Origin: Callorhinus ursinus
Lineage: Eukaryota; Chordata; Mammalia; Carnivora; Otariidae
DNA length: 64,000 nucleotides
Direction of reading: 5' to 3'
Assembly: GCF_003265705.1 (NCBI RefSeq)
Contig: NW_020312775.1
Span: forward strand, 3,986,822 to 4,050,821
Shown here: piece after piece, positions 46,834 through 57,731 of the stretch
Position numbering within the stretch: the stretch's first letter is position 1
Layout of the letters: each line of letters opens with the position of its first letter
Notes under the pieces: model-generated
The model's database searches: none
The model's input: only the letters and a program-made list of their open reading frames with translations
What the model was told of the DNA's origin: nothing
Program-made: the position numbers and the translations under genes

Positions 46834-47027
46834 TTTTTTTTTAAAGATTTTATTTATTTTATAGAGAAAGACACAGTGAGAGAGGGAACACAAGCAGGGG
46901 GAGTGGGAGAGGGAGAAGCAGGCTTCCCGCTGAGCAGGGAGCCTGATGTGGGACTCGATCCCAGGACCCTGGGATCATCACCTGAGCCGAAGGCAGCCTC
47001 TTAATGACTGAGCCACCCAGGCGCCCC
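46834..47027 (-). mobile_element. Can-SINE, minus strand
   Basis: The minus-strand head is ggggcgcctgggtggctcag. The target-site duplication ttactggtcatttttg is perfect (46818-46833 and 47028-47043). Confidence 0.96.
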
Positions 47028-47237
47028 TTACTGGTCATTTTTGATCATTTATTGTTTGCTCTTTTGTATTTGACCTTTCATATCATTAAACATTTCATAT
47101 GTCAATATTTACAACACATAACATTTTTGAGGGTCTAAATTTGTTATATCTAAAGGAAAGTCAGGGATTTTAAGTCCATTCAAACTGCCCTTCAAATGTA
47201 AATTCTATGAACAAAAAGTATCAATTGTGGAAGAGGT

Positions 47238-47551
47238 AAGAAAATAAAACATATGAGCTTTTCTTAAGGAACTTACAAGATAATAACCTCCAGTCAACCA
47301 AAAGATGACTACAAGAAAGGACAGTCCATAAGCATTGAAGATATTTAACAGTATACCTAAATCTACAACGATAGGGTGGATTACCAAGAAAGAGCACAAT
47401 GAAAATTATGTCCAAATAATGATAAAATAATAAAACTAAAATAAATCAGGAGAACAGAGAAAGAATGCTGATTCAAGGGGTAGAACTAATTCATTGATTG
47501 CCTTATCTGTAGAAGCTAAGAGTGAAACAATGTCATTTTAAAATTGCAAGA
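47238..47551 (+). repeat. Inverted duplication, left arm
   Basis: About 315 bp that is the reverse complement of 50025-50341, with roughly 20 mismatches and one 4-base gap by eye (about 93% identity). It starts aagaaaataaaacatatgag and ends ttttaaaattgcaaga. The arm has no repeat identity I can name. Its left end has a weak L2-like look (cttaaggaacttacaagata). Confidence 0.92.
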
Positions 47552-47582
47552 CAAGTAATAGAACACAGTGGTGCACCAAAGG

Positions 47583-47608
47583 GTGTGTGTGTGTGTGTGT
47601 GTGTGTGA
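47583..47608 (+). repeat. (GT)13 microsatellite
   Basis: Pure GT run just inside the left arm of the inverted duplication. Confidence 0.95.
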
Positions 47609-48584
47609 ATAGTAAGAGTGGTCCATTTATGTGCCTGAAGGAAGGAGTGTTATATCACTGACATAGTTTAGAATTTCTAGTGCATGATAATAATAAAACA
47701 CAGATATATTCAGTTAGTATTGTTATTAAATTCCTTATAGACAATGTACTCCCTTATTTCTGTACCTAGGATGGGCCACTCCCACTGTTCCCACTTGATA
47801 TGCCACCAATAGCAGTATAAGCATACCAAACACTACATAAGTAAGCACCAAAAAATAATGATACTGCATAAAATTGATTGGTGGTAGGATGAGAAGAAAA
47901 TGATAAGGATCAGGAGATATGCTAATTTTATTATTGCTTTCAGTAGGAAACTAAGAGAGTTTGAAGAAAGAGAACCAAGGTATTATGTAAAGTCAGTATA
48001 AATATAATTGCTTGAACAAAAATACAAACTCTTTTAAGTGTCCAAGGATTTATAAAAAATAAAGGCAAACTGATCACATTGTGAAAGACTTAAAAACAAA
48101 AAAGATATAAAATACTATGACATTATAACATATCTGTTACATCACTACATGTAAATTGGCTAAATTTACAAATTAAAAGAGAAATGGTTTCTGATTTTAT
48201 TCAAAAAGTAAACCCAACTCATTTTTTATACAAAAAATATACATCAAAGTGATTGAAATAGACTGAAAATAAAAGGATGAACAAACTCATCCTGGGGACA
48301 GGCAAACATAGATAAACACAGCATAGATAATGGTCTTACAAGATAATGGTCTTAGACAAGATGATATTCAGTTTCAGTTGAGATGTGAAAATAGAATTCA
48401 AGATTATAGGGAGATTAGAAGAAAATTACTTGATAGCTAAGATGTAAAGATAACTATGTATTTGAGATATTTAGGCTGAATGAGAATTTTAGTATTATCT
48501 AGAAGATATACCTGGGCCAAGTGGAAAAATAACTTTGAACAGTTACGGGACCCCATCAAGTTCTTATCTCTTCCTTCCTTCTTT
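47609..48584. other. Spacer of the inverted duplication, unrecognised
   Basis: AT-rich sequence with no assigned repeat or gene. Confidence 0.4.
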
Positions 48585-49210
48585 TTCTAAATATTTACTG
48601 AGTACCAGCTATGTGTCAGGCACTGTTTTAGCCACTTGGAAATCAGCAGTAAATAAAACAGATAAAAATCATGGTTTTTACAAGTCTGCATTCTAGTAGA
48701 AGAGACTCCCAATAAAGGCTCCCAATAAAATATTTCTACTATTTTTACTTTAAATAAAGTGAAAGATAAAAATACTCCAAGAATAGATATAAGTATCAAG
48801 GAAGAAAACATAACAGGACAGTATGACAAAAGAATGTAGAGGACATTGCAATTTTAAATAGGGTGGCCAGAGAAGGCCTTGTTAGGAAGGTAACATTTGA
48901 GCAAAGACCTAAGGAAGTGAAAAACAAAATCAGCCAGCTATCTAAAGGAAGAGTGTTGAAAGGCAGAGGGAACAGTAGATGCAATCTCTAAGGTGGGTGA
49001 ATGTCTGGCAAATGTGAACACTGGTAAGAGGGCTAGTATGGCTGAAATTGAAGGAATAAGGGCAGGTGCAGAAGGAGATGAAGTGAGAGAAATAATGGGG
49101 AACGTGCAGCATAATCTGCAGGGCCTTGCAAACCATTATAAGGACATTGGTTTTTACGTTGAGTGAGATAGGCAGCCATTAGTGGGCTTTAATGAAAGAA
49201 GTGACTTAAT
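48585..49210 (+). repeat. Ancient mammalian repeat, longest copy
   Basis: The best copy of the unnamed family: 'gtgtcaggcactgttttagc', 'gcattctagtagaagagact', 'ttaaatagggtggccagaga', 'gaggcctt'-like text, 'gagcaaagacctaaggaagt', 'gggccttgcaaaccattata' and 'taatgaaagaagtgacttaa'. The pattern is widespread in mammalian genomes. Its class is not assigned here. Confidence 0.65.
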
Positions 49211-49439
49211 CTCTTGCTTATAAGCAGAAGAGAAAAAGAAGAAAAAAGAATCAAATTGGTAAAGAGAAAGGCATAATTAAGATCCTGTTATAAAACACTT
49301 AAAGCCAAAGTTTGCATTTTTCTACCTCATTAGTAAAACCATTGTAGTATATTTATAATACATAGAGTACAATATTTATAAAATGTTCATTCCATGATGA
49401 ATTAAGTTTACTACTGCTGAAAATTAAATGTAACATTCT

Positions 49440-49635
49440 AGAGCAATTATCAAACTTTAGGGTGCATCAGGATCACATGGAGGGTGGGTTAAAACATAGA
49501 TTTTTGGGCTCCACCCACCGAGTTTCTGATTTAGTCCTGCTGAGGTAAGACCTAAGAATTTGCATTTTTAACAAGTTCCTAGGTGAAGTCTGTGCTGCCG
49601 GCTCAGGGTTTGAACTTTGAGATCCACTGGTCTAG
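49440..49635 (+). mobile_element. MER5A-like hAT-Charlie element
   Basis: A short non-autonomous DNA transposon: 'tcaaactttagggtgcatca', 'atcacatggagggtgggtta', 'gggctccacccaccgagttt', 'aagaatttgcatttttaaca' and 'gaactttgagatccactggt'. The two ends are roughly inverted, as expected for MER5-type elements. Confidence 0.7.
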
Positions 49636-50024
49636 AATATATAATGCATGTAAGTATTGCAGAGATGGTCTGAGAATTATTGGCAATTTTTTGTAGTCCT
49701 TCTGAGGAAAAAGCCTTGTGTATTGACCGCCAATACTTAGAACCTCCAAAGTATTACATTCTCATTACTGACATCTGAAAATAAAATGATTGGGTCCTTT
49801 TGTGTTTATTTACCTACCATATGTTAATTAAAAAGTAAAGAAAGGCATAAACTTCCTTTTTATAAAAACCTGCTTAATTTTTAAAAAAATTCTGAAAGTG
49901 CTAATATCAAATTTTTGGAAGAGGTCAAAATATTTTACTATCAAGTCAAATGCATTCATACTACAAAATGCGTAAGCCAGCTAATTCTTATTATTAAACC
50001 TAGTTTTTTTATTGTTACTCTGAC

Positions 50025-50341
50025 TCTTGCAATTTTAAAATGACATTCTTTCACTCTTAGCTGTTATAGATAAGACAATCAATGAATCAGTTCTGCCCCT
50101 TGAATCAACATTCCTTCTCTGTTCTCCTGATTTCTTTTAGTTTTATTATTTTATCATTATTTGGACATATGTAATTTTCATTGTGCTCTGTCTTAGTAAT
50201 CCACCCTATGGTTGTAGATTTAAGTATACTGTTAAATATTTTCAATGCTCACTGACTGTCCTTTCTTGTAGTCATCTTTTGGTTGACTGGAGGTTATTAT
50301 CCTGTAAGTTCCTTAAGAAAAGCTCATATGTTTTATTTTCT
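50025..50341 (-). repeat. Inverted duplication, right arm
   Basis: Reverse complement of 47238-47551. It starts tcttgcaattttaaaatgac and ends gttttattttctga. The arms lie about 2.47 kb apart. Confidence 0.92.
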
Positions 50342-51839
50342 GACTCTACTCTCAGAAATTTATTAATAAGATTTCATTTTTATCATAATTATTCTGTCTC
50401 TGTTCTGAAGAGGAAATCGATAAGAGTTTACATGATATGTCATCTGGACAGTGATTCTTTTCATTAGTTTGTTTTTACTAATTATTATCCTTTTTAGAAT
50501 AAAATGTGTAAGAAACCAAATAAACTTTTCCAAGGAGTTTTTGCTGTGATTTTAAGATGGTGTACCTGGAAACAGTTGACTATTACTGGAATACTAACCA
50601 TATTAAGTGGGATTGATGTGCTAAAATTTTCAGTCCAAGAATTTTTCATAAATATTCTTTGCTATCAGCAAGGTGAATAGGAAAAGCATTTGGTATTGCA
50701 AAATTTTTAGGGATTTATTATTGTCAAGGAACATTTCTTTAGTTTTCTGGCTTTACAGATTTTCAGTTAACCAGTGAGGTTTGACATGTTAATTTGGTAT
50801 TTAGAAAATCAGCAACCAAGTGAGAAGCAGGATCAAAGCCAACAAAATAAATGTGGAAAAAAGGGAGAATGTCTTTAATAGTCTTACAAGTTTTGCGAGT
50901 TTATCAATTTCTTCCTGCAAGGAATGTTGGCAATTGACCTATTATGCCCTGAAAATGAAAGGTTAAATATATCTAGCTACATGTATATTTGTTTTCCAAA
51001 TCCCAAAGAAAACATAAGATAAAATAAGTCATTTAGACTCAGAATATGTGATCTATTAAATCTGTCAATTTGGTGAAAGATGGTTTCAGGATGCAAATAT
51101 CTTGTGACTGTGTTTGAAGTGAAAGAGGAGACAAATCAATTGGGCTTAGATTATTCCAAACCACTTTATTTTTAAAATGGTGCTTTTGGGAAGTTTTTAA
51201 AAATATTTTGTTTAAGTCTGAGGAGCATTCACTAAGAAGATGTACAGGTAATGACATGCTTTTATTTTTACTCTTTTTTTTTATTTGCACACTTACCTTT
51301 GAACTTCTGAAAGAATATTGATTATTTTAAATATGTAATTTCCTCAACTAAACAAAGATGATTTTAAACTGTCCGTATTTTCTGTATTCCACAGGTAAAG
51401 TTATTACAGTATATGAACATTTTAGATGCTACTCATTGCTGATGAGAACTGTTTTCTGATTTGTATATTTAAGTAATTTTAGTAATTACTAGTAAAGCTA
51501 GGTATATGGGTTCACTGAGAAGATTTGTGATCTTCCTGAATATGAGCCTTACTAATAAAATCTGAAATTTTTCCATGTATCTGGGCAGAAGCTATTAAAG
51601 CTGAATATCATCTGTGTTTTTTATATTTTCCCTATGTCTTACACATAGCAAGCACCAACAAATAAAAGATTGTGGAAAGAATGAATGCAAGATACTTCAA
51701 GTACTTAATGGATAAACCTTTAATAGACCTTAATACAATGGTGCTGTTGCTTTTTAAAATTATTATTTGTTATTTATGTGAGGGTGGTAGATCAGTCAGG
51801 AAGAGATATACGATTTTGCCAACAGTTGTGCATTGTGCA
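50342..51839. other. AT-rich DNA; one L2-like tail
   Basis: No gene. 51615-51690 ('cctatgtcttacacatagca', 'agcaccaacaaataaaagat') looks like a worn L2/MIR 3' end. The 83-codon minus frame 51039-51290 is unsupported. Confidence 0.45.
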
Positions 51840-52030
51840 ATATGTGTGCTTTGCAAATGTTAACTTGTTTAATCCTTATAACAACCATATGAGGTGACTA
51901 CCATTATTTTCTCCATTTTGCAGATGAGGAGACTGAGAAACAAAGATTAAGAACATTGCTGATGACAGAGCTAGGATCAAAACACATCTGGTTCCAGAGA
52001 ACATGCTGTGAACCATTTAAGCACACTGAT
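51840..52030 (-). mobile_element. MIR SINE, minus strand
   Basis: Plus strand shows 'ttaacttgtttaatccttat', 'aacaaccatatgaggtgact', 'cattttgcagatgaggagac' and 'gacagagctaggatcaaaac', the MIR complement in order. Confidence 0.82.
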
Positions 52031-52569
52031 TCCTTTCACAGTCTAGTCTGTCCATCTTCTATTGTGTAGGCCAGAGTGAGGACTTTGAGAATGCAAAGTA
52101 GGTGATCCCTGTTGTGGATAGCAGGAGAGTAAAATGTAGCTAGTGAAATGATTGTTTCTAACTTAGAGGTGAGGTCAAGGACTTTTGAAAGACTATATAG
52201 CCTAAGGCTTATTCAGAGAGAGAGAATAAGGTAGCTAGGAGAATTCATATAGAGGAGAGAATGATAAGAGTACTTCCAGAACAATTGAAGTAGCAAAGGA
52301 AGGCCCTTCACTCTTCCATTAACAACATTGTCATCATCACCATCATGATCATCATTATCATTTGTTTTGGAAAAGAAGGTATATACCAACAGAACTTTGA
52401 CCTTTTTAAAAATCATTTACAGAAGTCTCACCCAGCATTTTCTGCTTAATTTCACTGTTAAAAAGTTGGTCACATGACCACATCTAGATAGTAGGCTACA
52501 AGACATAAAGGGAGTTCTAGATGGGATTGGGATCAATCAACACTCTATAAAAAATAATAGTTCACAATG
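52031..52569. other. No recognised element
   Basis: Contains a short GAT/CAT-rich run (52330-52362) and otherwise unassigned DNA. Confidence 0.4.
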
Positions 52570-52920
52570 AAAACAAAACTTTATGTGTGGAGATTTCATT
52601 GCAACATTGTTCATAAGAGCAAAAATTGGAAATAACCCACCTATCCAATGATAATAAAAAAGTAAATCACTGTATACACTTACAATGGAAAATAAGCAAT
52701 CTTTAACAAGTTTATGAAGAGAAATGTTATAGAAAATTCTTATAATATTAAGTGAAATAAAGCAGTACATACTTCAGTACAAGATGTTAGCAGATCTCCT
52801 TAAGTTAGTAGGAAAATATGTGATTTTCAATATTTTTGTCATACTAATAATCAATATTTTCCAAGATTTTTACAATGATTGTTAATGTTCTTCATAACAA
52901 GTGTATTAACTAGTAGACTT
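52570..52920 (+). mobile_element. Old L1 (L1M/HAL1-like) 3' part
   Basis: 'catagcaacattgttcataa'-type text at 52595-52690 (read here as cattgcaacattgttcataa, then attggaaataacccacctat) matches the L1 ORF2 C-terminal segment, followed by an old 3' UTR. It is strongly diverged. Confidence 0.5.
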
Positions 52921-53009
52921 TCAAAATTAAATTTTGAAAACATTAAAAAACAACTTTGACTACACCAAGAAGGAAAAGAAAAGATTTATTGGATAGATAT
53001 TTTGTCAAA

Positions 53010-53340
53010 AGCAAAGGAAGACTAGAGAAACCAGGCCTCATGAAGAAAAGGAACCAGGACAGTTCTAAGTATTTCAGTTTTAGTTATTCTAGCACCATCT
53101 CACCAGGATACTTCTACTGATCTCTTAGATCCAGTTGTCTTAATTTCTGTGTATCACCACTCAAAAACCAAATTCTCAGGAAGGAAACTCTAATAAGCCT
53201 ACCTTGGGTCATAAACTAATCCTATGGCCAGAGGAGCAGAGTTCTGTCAATGACAACCCTATTGGAATTATGTGGAATAGGGAACGGGCTATTTCCCAAA
53301 GGAAAATATTATGGTCAGATAAAACAGCATGTGTAATACC
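53010..53340 (+). repeat. Possible ancient repeat, unassigned
   Basis: The phrases 'taatcctatggccagaggag', 'ttggaattatgtggaatagg' and 'tttcccaaaggaaaatatta' remind me of an old interspersed mammalian repeat. Low confidence. The 64-codon frame 53204-53398 falls in it. Confidence 0.35.
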
Positions 53341-53411
53341 AGCAGAAAAAGGTTTCTTTTTTAAAATATACTCAAGCAACAATCAGTTTGTTTCTTGAGA
53401 TTAAGAATTCC

Positions 53412-56400
53412 TCATATCAGTGAGGTCATATGATATATGTATTTATCTGATTGACTTATTTCGTTCAGCATAACACCCTCCAGTTCCATCCACGTCATTG
53501 CAAATGGCAAGATCTCATCCCTTTTGATGGCTGCATAATATTCCATTGTATATATATACCACTTCTCCTTTATCCATTCATCTGTCGATGGACATCTTGG
53601 CTCTTTCCACAGTTGGGCTATTGTGGACATTGCTGCTATAAACATTGGGGTGCATGTACCCCTTCGGATCCCTACATTTGTATCTTTAGGGTAAATACCC
53701 AGTAGTGCAGTTGCTAGATTGTATGATAGCTTTATTTTCAACTGTTTGAGGAACTTCCATACTGTTTTCCAGAGTGGTTGCACCAACTTGCATTCCCACC
53801 AACAGTGTAAGAGGGTTCCCCTTTCTCTGCATCCTCGCCAACATCTGTCATTTCCTGACTTGTTAATTTTAGTCATTCTGACCGGTGTGAGGTGGTATCT
53901 CATTGAGGTTTTGTTTGGATTTCCCTGATGCCGAGGGATGTTGAGCACTTTTTCATGTGTCTGTTGGCCATTTGGATGTCTTCTTTGGAAAAATGTCTGT
54001 TCATGTCTTCTGCCCATTTCTTGATTGGATTATTTGTTCTTTGGGAGTTGAGTTTGATAAGTTCTTTATAGATTTTGGATACTAGCCCTTTATCTGATAT
54101 GTCATTTGCAAATATCTTCTCCCATTCTGTCGTTTGTCTTTTGGTTTTGTTGACTATTTCTTTTGCTGTGCAAAAGCTTTTTATCTTGATGAAGTCCCAG
54201 TAGTTCATTTTTGCCCTTGCTTCCCTTGCCTTTGGTGATGTTTCTAAGAAGAAGTTGCTACGGCTGAGGTCGAAGAGGTTGCTGCCTGTGTTCTCCTTTA
54301 GGATATTGATGGACTCCTGTCTCACATTTGGGTCATTCAACTATTTTGAGTCTATTTTGGTGTGTGGTGTAAGGAAATGGTCCAGATTCATTCTTCTGCA
54401 TGTGGCTGTTCAATTTTCCCAACACCATTTGTTGAAGAGACTGTCTTTTTGCCATTGGACATTCTTTCCCACTTTGTCAAAGACTAGTTGACCATAGAAT
54501 TGAGGGTCCATTTCTGGGCTCTCCATTCTGTTCCATTGATATATGTGTCTGTTTTTGTGCCAGTACCATACTGTCTTAATGATGACATCTTTGTAATAGA
54601 GCTGGAAGTCCGGAATTGAGATGCCACCAGCTTTGCTTTCTTTTTCAACATTCCTTTGGATATTAGGGGTCTTTTCTGGTTCCATACAAATTTTAGGATT
54701 ATTTGTTCCAATTCTTTGAAAAAAGTGGATGGTATTTTGAAGGGGATTGCATTGAATGTGTAGATTGCTCTAGGTAGCATTGACATCTTCACAATATTTA
54801 TTCTTCCAATCCATGACTATGGAATGTTTTTCCATTTCTTTGTGTCTTCCTCAAATTCTTTCATGAGTATTTTATAGTTTTCTGAGTACAGATCCTTTGC
54901 CTCTTTGGTCAGATTTATTCCTAGGTATCTTATGGTTTTGGGCGCAATTGTAAATGGAATCGACTCCTTAATTTCTCTTTCTTCTGTCTTGTTGTTGGTG
55001 TATAGGAATGCCACTGATTTCTGTGCATTGATTTTATATCTTGCCACTTTACTGAATTCCTGTATGAGTTCTAGCAGTTTTGGGGTGGAGTTTTTTGGGT
55101 TTTCCACATAAAGTATCATATCATCTGCAAACAGTGAGAGTTTGACTTCTTCTTTGCCGATTTGGATGCCTTTTATTTCTTTTTGTTGTCTGATTGCTGT
55201 GGCTAGGACTTCTAATATTATGTTGAATAGCAGTGGTGAGAGTGGACATCCCTGCCGCGTTCCTGACCTCAGGGGGAAAGCTCTCAGTTTTTCCCCAATG
55301 AGAATGGTATTCACTGTAGGCTTTTCATAGATGGCTTTTATGATACTGAGGTATGTACCCTCTAACCCTATACTCTGAAGAGTTTTGATCAAAAAAGGAT
55401 GCTGTAGTTTGTCAAATGCTCTTTCTGCATCTATTGAGAGGATCATATGAACCTTGTTCTTTCTTTTGTTAATGTATTGTATCACGTTGATTGATTTGCG
55501 GATGTTGAACCAAACATGCAGCCCAGGGATAAATCCCACTTGGTCGTGGTGAATAATCCTTTTAATGTACTGTTGGATCCTATTGGCTAGTATTTTGGTG
55601 AGAATTTTTGCCTCCATGTTCATCAAGGATATTGGTCTGTAATTCTCCTTTTTGATGGGGTCTTTGTCTGGTTTTGGGATCAAGGTAATGGTGGTCTCAT
55701 AAAACGAGTTTGGAAGTTTTCCTTCCATTTCTATTTTTTGGAACAGTTTCAGGAGAATAGGTATTAATTCTTCTTTAAATGTTTGGTAGAATTCCCCTGG
55801 GAAGCCATCTGGCCCTGGGCTTTTGTTTTTGGGAAATTTTTGATGACTGCTTGTATTGCTATATACTTTCCTCTCCGACTGCCTTTGCTGCATCCCAAAG
55901 ATTTTGAACAGTTGTGTTTTCATTTTCATTTATTTCCATGATTTTTTTAAATTTTTCTTTAATTGCCTTGTTGACCCATTCATTCTTTAGTAGGATGTTC
56001 TTTAGCCTCCATGTATTTGAGTTCTTTCCAACTTGCCTCTTGTGATTGAGTTCTAGTTTCAAAGCACTGTGGTCTGAAAATACGCAGGGACTGATCCCAG
56101 TCTTTTGGTACCGGTTGAGACCTGATTTGTGACCTAGGATGTGATCTATTCTGGAGAATGTTCCATGCGCACTAGAGAAGAATGTGTATTCCGTTGCTTT
56201 GGGATGGAATGTTCTGAATATGTCTGTGAAGTCCATGTGGTCCAGTGTGTTATTTAATGTCTTTATTTCCTTGTTGATCTTTTGCTTAGATGATCTGTCC
56301 ATTTCATTGAGGAGGGTGTTAAAGTCCCCCACTATTATTGTATTGTTGTCAATGTGTTTCTTTGCTTTTGTTATTAATTTCCTTATATAATTGGCTGCCC

Positions 56401-56754
56401 CCATTTTGGGGGCATAGATAGTTACAGTTGTTAGATCTTCTTGTTGGATAGACCCTTTAAGTAGGATATAGTGTCCTTCCTCATCTCTTATTACAGTCTT
56501 TAGTTTAAAATCTAATTTGTCTGATATAGGGAATGTCACCCTACCTTCTTTTGATGTCCATTAGCATGGTAAATGGTTTTCTACCCCTTCACTTTCAAGG
56601 TGAGGGTGTCTTTGGGTCTAAAATGAGTCTCTTCCAGACAGCATATCGATGAGTCTTGTTTTTTTAATCCAATCTTATAGCCTGTGTCTTTTGATTGGGG
56701 CATTTAGCCATTTACATTCAGGGTAACTATTGAAAGATATGAATTTAGTGGCAT
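53412..56754 (-). pseudogene. L1-B ORF2 (endonuclease / reverse transcriptase), broken
   Basis: Long readable pieces of ORF2. 56539-55859 is most of the APE endonuclease, with V-G-D-F-N and an intact S-D-H near 56069-56077. 55929-54817 (370 codons) is the reverse transcriptase with [16 protein letters not shown], the [11 protein letters not shown] block and an intact F-A-D-D box at 55120-55131. 54792-53900 holds the following domain in shifted frames. 54017-53412 (201 codons) holds the cysteine-rich C-terminus (C-x-x-x-x-x-x-x-x-H-C-W-W-E-C). The start region has a one-base loss soon after the ATG at 56754, which gives a stop within about 17 codons. Total length is 3.34 kb against about 3.85 kb in L1-A because of the deletion near 55850. 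Confidence 0.95.
55835..55860 (-). other. Deletion junction in L1-B ORF2
   Basis: Here the sequence jumps from the block that in L1-A ends near 35314 (atagcaatacaagc) to the block near 35775 (atcaaaaatctctc). About 460 bp of the linker between endonuclease and reverse transcriptase is gone. Short shared sequence (a..atcaa) at the joint suggests microhomology. Confidence 0.85.
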
Positions 56755-56835
56755 TGTATTGCCTGTAACGTGACTGTTACTGTATATTGTCTGTGTTCCT
56801 TTCTGGTCTACGTTGCTTTTACGCTCTCTCTTTGC

Positions 56836-57731
56836 TTAGAGGACCCCTTTCAATATTTCTTGTAGGGTTGGTTTCATGTTTGCAAATTCCTTTAGTTTTT
56901 GTTTGTCCTGGAAGCTTTTTATTTCTCCTTCTATTTTCAATGACAGCCTAGCTGGATATAGTATTCTTGGCTGCATATTTTTCTCGTTTAGTGCTCTGAA
57001 GATATCATGCCAGTCCTTTCTGGCCTGCCAGGTCTCTCTGGTAGGTCTCTCGCCAATCTAATGTTTCTACCATTATAGGTTACATCTCTCTTCTCCCGAG
57101 TTGGTTTCACGATTTTCTCTTTGTCTCTGAGACTCGTAAGTTTTACTATTAGATGTTGGGGTGTTGACCTATTTTTATAGATTTTGAGAGGGGTTCTCTG
57201 TGCCTCCTGGATTTTGATGCCTGTTTCCTTCCCCACATTAGGGAAGTTCTCTGCTATAATTTGCCCCAATACAACTTCTGCCTCTCTCTCTCTTTCTTCT
57301 TCTTCTGGGATCCCAATTATTCTAAGGTTGTTTCGTCTTATGGTATTGCTTATCTCTCAAATTCTGCCCTCGTGATCCAGTAGTTGTTTATCTCTCTTTT
57401 TCTCAGCTTCTTTATTTTCCATCATTTGGTCTTCTATATCACTGATTCTCTCTTCTGCCTCATTTATCCTAGCAGTTAGCACCCCCATTTTTGATTGCAC
57501 CTCATTAATAGCCTTTTTGATTTCGACTTGGTTAGATATTAGTTCTTTTATTTCTCCAGAAAGGGTTTCTCTAATAACTTCCATGCTTTTTTCAAGCCCA
57601 CCTAGTATCTTTAAAATCATGATTCTGAACTCTTGGTCTGACATTGTACTAATGTCTGTACTGAGTAGGTCCCTGGCAGTCAGTACTACCTGTTCTTCTT
57701 TTTGTTGAGGTGATTTTTTCCATCTTGTCAT
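56836..57731 (-). pseudogene. L1-B ORF1 (RNA-binding protein), broken
   Basis: The start ATG lies at 57731, and the frame is open for about 124 codons (to 57357): basic N-terminus, then a coiled coil with heptad-spaced I/L residues. It ends where a CGA arginine codon has become TGA (minus strand, about 57359), a CpG-type change; the frame would otherwise continue into the RRM-like domain. 57269-56988 is the next readable piece (E-N-F-P-N, then a frameshift near 57055 that destroys the T-W-Q-A-R-K-D-W motif). The native stop TAA is at 56838-56836. Confidence 0.93.

Noticed and set aside
47238..50341. Reading the inverted arms as terminal inverted repeats of a DNA transposon
   Set aside because: No transposase, no flanking target duplication, and the spacer holds unrelated ancient repeats.
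53451..54491. Plus-strand frames opposite L1-B ORF2
   Set aside because: Antisense shadows of the L1 reverse-transcriptase gene.
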